Shown: positions 59,100 to 64,000 of the stretch, in pieces
Layout of the letters: each line of letters begins with the position of its first letter
Numbering within the stretch: position 1 is the first letter of the stretch
The notes under the pieces: generated by a model
Seen by the model: only the letters and a program-made list of their open reading frames with translations
The model's database searches: none
Told to the model about the DNA's origin: nothing
Program-made: the position numbers and the translations under genes
Assembly: GCA_040384625.1 (NCBI GenBank)
Contig: JAZKIW010000010.1
Coordinates: 1-64,000 of the forward strand
DNA length: 64,000 nt
Source: CADEEN01 sp040384625
GTDB taxonomy: Bacteria > Pseudomonadota > Gammaproteobacteria > Burkholderiales > Burkholderiaceae_C
Direction of reading: 5' to 3'

Positions 59100-59816
59100 A
59101 TGACCGTCGCCACCCGCACCAAGCCCAAGAGTGTTGCCAAGCCGGCGGCGAAGACGCGCAGCGCAGTCGCCACGCTCACGCTGTCTAGCAAGAACTACTC
59201 GTCGTGGTCGCTGCGCGGCTGGTTGCTGGCGCGCTTCGCGGGCCTCGAGTTCGACGAGGTGATGGTCTCGCCCGATGACGCCGACGCGCGCAAGGAGTTG
59301 CTCCTGCTGGCGCCCTCCATCCTGGTGCCCTGCCTGACGCACGAAGGCAGCAAGAGCTGGAACGTGATGGCGATCGCCTACTACCTCGACGAGATCAAGC
59401 CCGGCGCCGGCCTGCTGCCACCCGGCCGCGCCGCGCGCGCGCATTGCCGCTCGATCTGTGGCGAGATGAACTCGGGCTTCGCCAACCTGCGCGCTTCGTT
59501 GCCGATGAACCTGAAGGGCAAGTTTCCCGGCCACAAGGTCTGGGCCGGTGCGCAGCCCGACATCGACCGCATCGTCGAGATCTGGACCGCTTGCCTCGCC
59601 ACCTATGGCGGGCCCTTCTTATTCGGCAAGCAGCGTTGCATGGCCGACGCGATGTTCGCGCCCGTCGTCACCCGCTTCCTCACCTACGACGTCAAGCTCG
59701 GCAAGCCCTGCCAGCTTTACTGCCAGACCACCATGGCGATGCCCGAGATGAAGGAGTGGATCGCCGCGGCCAAGCTCGAGCCCGACGAGATCGAAGAACT
59801 CGACATGGATTTCTAG
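59100..59816 (+). CDS. Glutathione S-transferase family protein
   Basis: 238 aa. After a basic, Ala/Lys-rich N-terminal extension of about 25 residues, the thioredoxin-like domain begins LTLSSKNYSSWSLRGWLLARF and includes APSILVPCLTHEGSKSWNVMAIAYYLDE. The helical C-terminal domain (about 120-238, GEMNSGFANLRASLPMNL) ends in LEPDEIEELDMDF. The SSWSLR motif is common in this GST subgroup. Convergent with the cupin gene. Confidence 0.92.
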   Translation: MTVATRTKPKSVAKPAAKTRSAVATLTLSSKNYSSWSLRGWLLARFAGLEFDEVMVSPDDADARKELLLLAPSILVPCLTHEGSKSWNVMAIAYYLDEIKPGAGLLPPGRAARAHCRSICGEMNSGFANLRASLPMNLKGKFPGHKVWAGAQPDIDRIVEIWTACLATYGGPFLFGKQRCMADAMFAPVVTRFLTYDVKLGKPCQLYCQTTMAMPEMKEWIAAAKLEPDEIEELDMDF

Positions 59817-59823
59817 CCGGCCT

Positions 59824-60246
59824 TCACTTCCAGGGCGTCGGACCCGGCACGTCGCAGGGGCCAGGCACGTCGATCGAGCCGAAGTCGGCCGGCGAGACGA
59901 TCTCCAGGTACTCCATGTCGGGTGAGTAGTCGAACAGGTAGTGCACGATGCCGGGGCGCTGGTGCACGCAGTCGCCGGCCTCAACCAGGGTCTCCTGCTC
60001 GCCGTACATGAAGCGGGCCCAGCCCTTCAGCATGTAGACGATCTGGAAATCCGCCTCATGGCGGTGCCAGCCGGTGCCCTGTTCCGGGGCCATGTTGGCC
60101 TTCACAAGGTGCGCGATCACCTTGCCGGCGGTCGCATCCTGGACACCGAGATCCTTGTACATGAAGAAGTCGCGCAGCCCGTCGCTGCGCCAGGGCGTGT
60201 CAGCGGGTTTGATGTGCGAAAAGCGGGTGCTCGTCTTGTCCAGCAT
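59824..60246 (-). CDS. Cupin-domain protein
   Basis: 140 aa. The two cupin motifs: GTGWHRHEADFQIVYMLKGW (metal ligands His, His, Glu-like) and GDCVHQRPGIVHYLFDYS. No DNA-binding or membrane part. It may be a dioxygenase, isomerase or sensor. It follows the RidA gene on the same strand with a GC hairpin between, so they may be co-transcribed. Confidence 0.88.
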   Translation of the reverse strand: MLDKTSTRFSHIKPADTPWRSDGLRDFFMYKDLGVQDATAGKVIAHLVKANMAPEQGTGWHRHEADFQIVYMLKGWARFMYGEQETLVEAGDCVHQRPGIVHYLFDYSPDMEYLEIVSPADFGSIDVPGPCDVPGPTPWK

Positions 60247-60300
60247 GGGGCCTCGCGCAAGAGTTTTGTTGCGCTGCCGCATGCATAAGGCGTTCCAGTG

Positions 60301-60320
60301 GCGGCCGGGGCCGCGGCCGC
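60301..60320 (-). other. GC hairpin between RidA and cupin genes
   Basis: GCGGCCG (60301-60307), 6-nt loop, CGGCCGC (60314-60320) lies directly after the RidA stop codon on the minus strand. Without a U-run it may attenuate or stabilise the transcript. Confidence 0.4.
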
Positions 60321-60710
60321 TCAAGCCTTCGGTTTGTAGGCGATGACGTCGATCTCGACCTTGGCGTCGACCATCAGCCGCGCCTCGGTCGTCGAGCGCG
60401 CCGGACGCCCGTTCGGGAAGTAGCTCATGTAGACGCGGTTGAAGGCGCCGAAGTCGCGCGCGTCCTGCAACCAGCAGGTGCTCTTGCACACGTCGTCGAA
60501 GCTCGCGCCGGCCAGTGCCAGCACGCGTTGCAGGTTGTCCATCACCTGCCGCGTCTGCGCCTCGATGCCGCCGGCGACGATCTCGCCTTCGGCATTCGCC
60601 GGCACCTGGCCGGAAACATAGATGAAGTCACCCGCTCGCACGGCGGGCGAGAAGGGGCGAGCCTGGCGGTCGGAGGCGACGGGTGGCGTACCCAGGTATT
60701 CGAGAGGCAT
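60321..60710 (-). CDS. RidA/YjgF-family (Rid) protein
   Basis: 129 aa. Conserved features: PFSPAVRAGDFIYVSGQVPAN, Arg in the QTRQVMDNLQRVLALAG helix, CKSTCWLQDARDFGAFNRVY, and the C-terminal ARLMVDAKVEIDVIAYKP with the deaminase-related Glu. Rid proteins hydrolyse reactive enamines/imines from PLP enzymes; this may be a pathway-specific member. Divergent from the peptide-type ABC operon with a 147-nt promoter region. Confidence 0.9.
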   Translation of the reverse strand: MPLEYLGTPPVASDRQARPFSPAVRAGDFIYVSGQVPANAEGEIVAGGIEAQTRQVMDNLQRVLALAGASFDDVCKSTCWLQDARDFGAFNRVYMSYFPNGRPARSTTEARLMVDAKVEIDVIAYKPKA

Positions 60711-60756
60711 GGGGTGTTTCCTTCTTTAGGTGCGAACGGATCAGACTGAAATCTAA

Positions 60757-60834
60757 TTTCAGAAATTGCCATCCATATTCGGGTTTGACCTGAAAACAGG
60801 GCACTAGAAGCCGAATACTCTTCCGTTTCTGAAA
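60757..60834 (+). promoter_or_regulatory. Paired TTTCWGAAA sites in the RidA/ABC intergenic region
   Basis: AATTTCAGAAATT (60755-60767) is a perfect palindrome with core TTTCAGAAA (60757-60765). The core recurs as TTTCTGAAA (60826-60834), 69 nt on. The two sites flank the AT-rich divergent promoter region of RidA (minus) and the ABC operon (plus). They look like binding sites of a regulator not encoded in the window. Confidence 0.6.
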
Positions 60835-60857
60835 ATTTACTTCACAAAGGAGCTGCC

Positions 60858-62414
60858 ATGACCAGCGAACTTCGCACCGACCGCCGCACGGTCCTGTCCT
60901 CGCTGCTGGTGCTCGGCACGGCCGGCGCCGGCTTCGGGCCGGCGTTGGCCCAGGGCGCTGCGTCGGCACTGAACCTGGCGATGGTGGCCGAGCCGCCGAC
61001 GCTGGACATCCAGTCCACGCCGGCCGACCTGGTGTGCATCATCATGCAGCACGTCTACGAGCCGCTCTTCACCTTCGATGCCAAGGCCACGCTGGTGCCG
61101 ATGCTGGCCGAGTCGATGCCCAAGATCTCCGCCGACGGCAAGAGCTATAGCATCACGCTGCGCAAGGGCGTCAAGCTTCACAGCGGCCGTGACCTCAACG
61201 CCGACGACGTGGTGGCCAGCCTGAAGCGCTGGATGGAGGTCTCGCCGCGCGGCAAGTCGGTGGCCGCACAGGTGGCCGACATCACGGCCAAGGACCCGCT
61301 CAACGTCGAGATCAGCCTGAAGAACGCCTACGCGCCGCTGCTGTCGCAACTGGCGATGGCCTCGGGCATGGCCGCGATCATGGCCAAGGAGTCGCTGGCG
61401 CAGCCGCTGCGCGAGTACGTCGGCACCGGGCCTTACAAGTTCAAGGAGCGCCGGCCCGACCAGTACGTGCTGCTGACGCGCTTCGACGGCTACGCGGCGC
61501 GCAAGGAGGCGGCCAGCGGCTACGGCGGCAAGCGTGTCGCGGTGGTGGACGAGCTGCGCTTCGTGCCCGTGCCCAACGCGAACACGCGCGTCGAAGGCGC
61601 ATTGGCCGGCCAGTTCCACTACGCCGACCTGCTGCCGATCGAGGCGCTGGGCCGGCTCGAGAAAGCGGGCGGCAAGGTGGTGCCGATCATGACGCCGTCG
61701 TTCGGCTTCCCGTACCTGGTGTTCAACACCAAGGAGGGCTCGATGGCGCAGGCCGCCGTGCGCAAGGCAGCGCAGACGGCGATCGGCCATGGGGAGATGC
61801 TGGCGGCGGGCTTCGGCGACACGCGCTTCTTCATCGTCGAAGGCAACCACTTCCCGAAGGGCACGCCGTTCTACTCCGACGCCGGCACCACGGCCTACAA
61901 CGAACGCGATCCGAAGAAGGCCAAGGCGCAGGCAGAGCAGGCCGGCTACAAGGGTGAGCCGCTGCGCATCCTGACCAGCCGCCAGTACGACTTCCACTAC
62001 AACATGGCGCTGATCATGGCCGAGCAGTTGAAGCGCGCCGGCTTCAAGGCCGAGCTGAACGTGGTCGAGTGGGCCACGCTGCTGCAACGCCGCGCCGACC
62101 CGAAGCTGTGGGACATCTACATCACGCACTCCGGGCTGTTCCCGGAGCCGATGCTGTCGCCGCCGCAACTCGGCGACGGCGCGCCGGGCTGGTGGAGTTC
62201 GCCGGCCAAGACCGCCGCGCTGGCCGCACTCAACCAGGAGCCCAACCCCATCAAGCGCGGCCCGCTGTGGGCCAAGGTGCAGCAGGTGGTGTACGACGAG
62301 GTGCCCTACATCCAGGTCGGCAAGTTCGCCAGCTTGTCGGCGCGTGCGCCGTCGCTGCAGGGCTACACACCGTTCACCTACCCGTTCTTCTGGAACACGA
62401 GCCTGAAGAGCTGA
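60858..62414 (+). CDS. Dipeptide/oligopeptide-type ABC receptor (family 5 SBP)
   Basis: 518 aa. Leader TVLSSLLVLGTAGAGFGPALAQ; then the family 5 pattern: LNLAMVAEPPTLDIQSTPAD, LVPMLAESMPKISADGKSYS, ITLRKGVKLHSGRDLNADDV, and YVGTGPYKFKERRPDQYVLL. Binds peptides, nickel, sugars or glutathione-like ligands; specificity is unclear. Start ATG 60858 follows AAGGAG. Two permease genes follow. Confidence 0.93.
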   Translation: MTSELRTDRRTVLSSLLVLGTAGAGFGPALAQGAASALNLAMVAEPPTLDIQSTPADLVCIIMQHVYEPLFTFDAKATLVPMLAESMPKISADGKSYSITLRKGVKLHSGRDLNADDVVASLKRWMEVSPRGKSVAAQVADITAKDPLNVEISLKNAYAPLLSQLAMASGMAAIMAKESLAQPLREYVGTGPYKFKERRPDQYVLLTRFDGYAARKEAASGYGGKRVAVVDELRFVPVPNANTRVEGALAGQFHYADLLPIEALGRLEKAGGKVVPIMTPSFGFPYLVFNTKEGSMAQAAVRKAAQTAIGHGEMLAAGFGDTRFFIVEGNHFPKGTPFYSDAGTTAYNERDPKKAKAQAEQAGYKGEPLRILTSRQYDFHYNMALIMAEQLKRAGFKAELNVVEWATLLQRRADPKLWDIYITHSGLFPEPMLSPPQLGDGAPGWWSSPAKTAALAALNQEPNPIKRGPLWAKVQQVVYDEVPYIQVGKFASLSARAPSLQGYTPFTYPFFWNTSLKS

Positions 62415-62432
62415 GTCTCGGGTCCCGGCGCG

Positions 62433-63374
62433 ATGGCGCGATACCTGCTGGCCCGCCTGGGCGGCATGCTGCTGGTCATGTCGATCGTGGCGGTGCTGGT
62501 GTTCGCGCTCACGCGCGCCGCACCGGGCGACCCGATCGCGGTGCTGCTGGGCGACCAGGCCACGGCCGAGGACATCGCGCGCGTGCAGAAGGTCTACGGC
62601 CTGGACCGCCCGCTGCCGGTGCAGTTCGCGCTCTGGCTGCGCGAGCTGGCGCACGGCAACCTGGGCGAATCGATCTTCCTGCAACGGCCGGTGACGCAGG
62701 CGCTGTGGGAGCGCGCCGAGCCCACCGCGCTGCTGTCGTTGATGTCGATCGCCCTGGCCGCATTGATAGGCGTGCCCTGCGGCATCGTCTCGGCGGTGTA
62801 CCGGGGTCGCTTCGTCGACCAGGCCTTCACCGGCTTCGCGATGCTCGGCGCCAGCGTGCCCAGCTTCTGGTTCGGCCTCGTGCTGATGCAGATCTTCGCC
62901 GTCGGGCTGGGCTGGTTCCCGGTCTCGGGTTACGGTGAACCCGGCGCCTCGCTGGCCGCGCGCATCCACACGCTGGTGCTGCCGGCCACGGTGCTGGGCG
63001 TGCTCAACTCGGCGCTCATCATCCGCTTCACGCGCGCATCGATGCTCGACGTGCTGGGCGAGGACTACGTGCGCACCGCGCGCGCCAAGGGGCTCGGCGA
63101 GCCCACCATCGTGCTCAAGCACGCGCTGCGCAACGCGCTGGTGCCGATCGTCACGGTGATCGGCCTGACGGTGGCGCTGATGATCGGCGGCGCGGTCGTC
63201 ACCGAAACCGTGTTCGGCCTGCCCGGCGTCGGCAACCTGGTGGTCAGCGCGGTGCTCCGGCGCGACTACCCGGTGATCCAGGGCGCGCTGCTGGTGGTGG
63301 CGGCCATTTACGTGCTGATCAACTTCGGCATCGATTTGCTCTACACGGTCGTCGACCCGCGCGTGAAGGTCTGA
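62433..63374 (+). CDS. ABC transporter permease (DppB/OppB type)
   Basis: 313 aa, six membrane segments. N-terminal helix YLLARLGGMLLVMSIVAVLV; then LGDQATAEDIARVQKVYGLD, GLDRPLPVQFALWLRELAHG, the EAA-type loop VRTARAKGLGEPTIVLKHAL, and the typical end NFGIDLLYTVVDPRVKV. Confidence 0.95.
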   Translation: MARYLLARLGGMLLVMSIVAVLVFALTRAAPGDPIAVLLGDQATAEDIARVQKVYGLDRPLPVQFALWLRELAHGNLGESIFLQRPVTQALWERAEPTALLSLMSIALAALIGVPCGIVSAVYRGRFVDQAFTGFAMLGASVPSFWFGLVLMQIFAVGLGWFPVSGYGEPGASLAARIHTLVLPATVLGVLNSALIIRFTRASMLDVLGEDYVRTARAKGLGEPTIVLKHALRNALVPIVTVIGLTVALMIGGAVVTETVFGLPGVGNLVVSAVLRRDYPVIQGALLVVAAIYVLINFGIDLLYTVVDPRVKV

Positions 63375-63377
63375 GCG

Positions 63378-64000
63378 ATGCGTCTGCCGCCCGTGCCCCT
63401 CATCCTGCGCAAGCTGTTCCGGCGCCGCATCGTGCTGGCCGCGGCGATCACGCTGTCGGTCGTCGTGCTGGTGTCGTTGCTGGCCGGGCCGCTGAGCGGG
63501 ATGGACCCGAACGAGACTGCGGTGTCGCAGCGCCTGCACAGCCCCTCGGCGGAGCACCTGCTGGGCACCGACGAGCTCGGGCGCGACCTGTTCGCGCGCA
63601 TCGCGTTCGGCGGCCGCTATTCGCTGACCATCGCGCTGCTCACCGCCGTCGGCTCGGTACTGGCCGGCACGCTGCTGGGCCTGGTTGCCGGCTTCTTCCG
63701 CCGCCTGGACGCGCCGGTGATGCGCGTGGTCGACGCGATGATGTCGTTCCCCGACATCCTGCTGGCCATCGCGCTGGTCGGCATCCTCGGGCCGTCGATG
63801 CTCAACGTCGTGCTGGCCCTGGTGCTGGTGTACACGCCGCGCGTCGCTCGCGTGGTGCGCGCCTCCACCCTGGTGGTGCGTGAGCTGCTGTTCGTCGAGG
63901 CCGCGCGCGCGGTCGGCGTATCCACCGCGCGCATCCTGTGGCGCCACGTGCTGCCCAACCTGATGTCGCCGATCCTCGTGCAGGCTTCGTTCATCTTCGC
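63378..64000 (+). CDS. ABC transporter permease (DppC/OppC type), truncated by the window
   Basis: The frame starts at ATG 63378, 3 nt after the previous stop, and runs to the window end without a stop (about 207 codons). Motifs: RLHSPSAEHLLGTDELGRDL, FARIAFGGRYSLTIALLTAV, and VDAMMSFPDILLAIALVGIL, of the DppC type. The remaining permease part and ATPase genes lie beyond the window. Confidence 0.93.
   Translation, partial: MRLPPVPLILRKLFRRRIVLAAAITLSVVVLVSLLAGPLSGMDPNETAVSQRLHSPSAEHLLGTDELGRDLFARIAFGGRYSLTIALLTAVGSVLAGTLLGLVAGFFRRLDAPVMRVVDAMMSFPDILLAIALVGILGPSMLNVVLALVLVYTPRVARVVRASTLVVRELLFVEAARAVGVSTARILWRHVLPNLMSPILVQASFIF

Noticed and set aside
60837..63947. A minus-strand open frame of over 1000 codons opposite the peptide ABC genes
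   Set aside because: It is the antisense of three genes with clear family motifs, has highly biased composition (Arg, His, Gln, Gly) and no recognisable domain; GC-rich DNA makes such frames common.

Overview
The window is dense, GC-rich bacterial chromosome with short gaps, many 4-base ATGA/GTGA gene overlaps and long co-directional operons. The gene content points to a betaproteobacterium of the order Burkholderiales: a Bug-family (TctC-like) solute receptor without its membrane partners, TRAP and many ABC importers for organic acids and amides, a Cys-type intracellular PHB depolymerase, cytochrome c', and a tandem hairpin repeat of the kind common in that order. The genus cannot be read from the sequence. 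No phage genes, insertion sequences, CRISPR arrays or rRNA genes were seen. The left edge is the 3' end of tRNA-Arg(ACG) with its terminator; the right edge cuts a peptide-type permease gene.

Layout. 0.3-8.2 kb: sugar-acid (aldonate) utilisation island, with a TRAP importer, a GntR regulator flanked by two related operator sites, a Bug receptor, a PdxA-like dehydrogenase, an enolase-superfamily dehydratase and a DapA-family protein very like L-2-keto-3-deoxyarabonate dehydratase. 8.2-19.9 kb: mostly housekeeping and signalling (O-methyltransferase, YihY, FAH-family enzyme, GreB, a DctS/DctR-like two-component system divergent from malic enzyme MaeB, a barnase/barstar pair, a GNAT, cytochrome b561 and cytochrome c'). 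20-27.7 kb: a six-gene, tightly coupled minus-strand operon for amino-acid chemistry (exporter, aminotransferase, PhzF, VOC, Ser/Thr dehydratase, AlaX editing protein), divergent from a MocR regulator. 27.7-33.5 kb: Uup ABC-F protein and a GntR-controlled polar amino-acid ABC importer.

33.9-48.6 kb is the most interesting part: a ureide/biuret nitrogen-scavenging locus. It encodes an allophanate hydrolase (AtzF type), a NitT/TauT ABC importer, an AtzG-AtzE-AtzH (HpxXYZ-like) trio, a GntR regulator, a BMP-type nucleoside-like ABC importer, a biuret amidohydrolase (BiuH-like), a second BiuH-like cysteine hydrolase and a Tsx-like outer-membrane channel. Two nearly identical 24-base operator-like sites, one ahead of each half, tie the halves into one probable regulon. 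No ring-opening enzyme (AtzD, barbiturase, dihydropyrimidinase) is present, so the imported substrate is open.

48.7-51.3 kb is modABC (molybdate). 51.3-54.1 kb holds a hypothetical gene, a chemoreceptor and CheW. 54.2-60.7 kb has a TetR/MFS pair, a ParA-like ATPase, an alpha/beta hydrolase, PHB depolymerase, a GST, and a cupin/RidA pair. 60.8-64.0 kb starts a dipeptide/oligopeptide-type ABC importer that runs off the window.

All functions are inferred from recalled family features. No database search or structure prediction was run.
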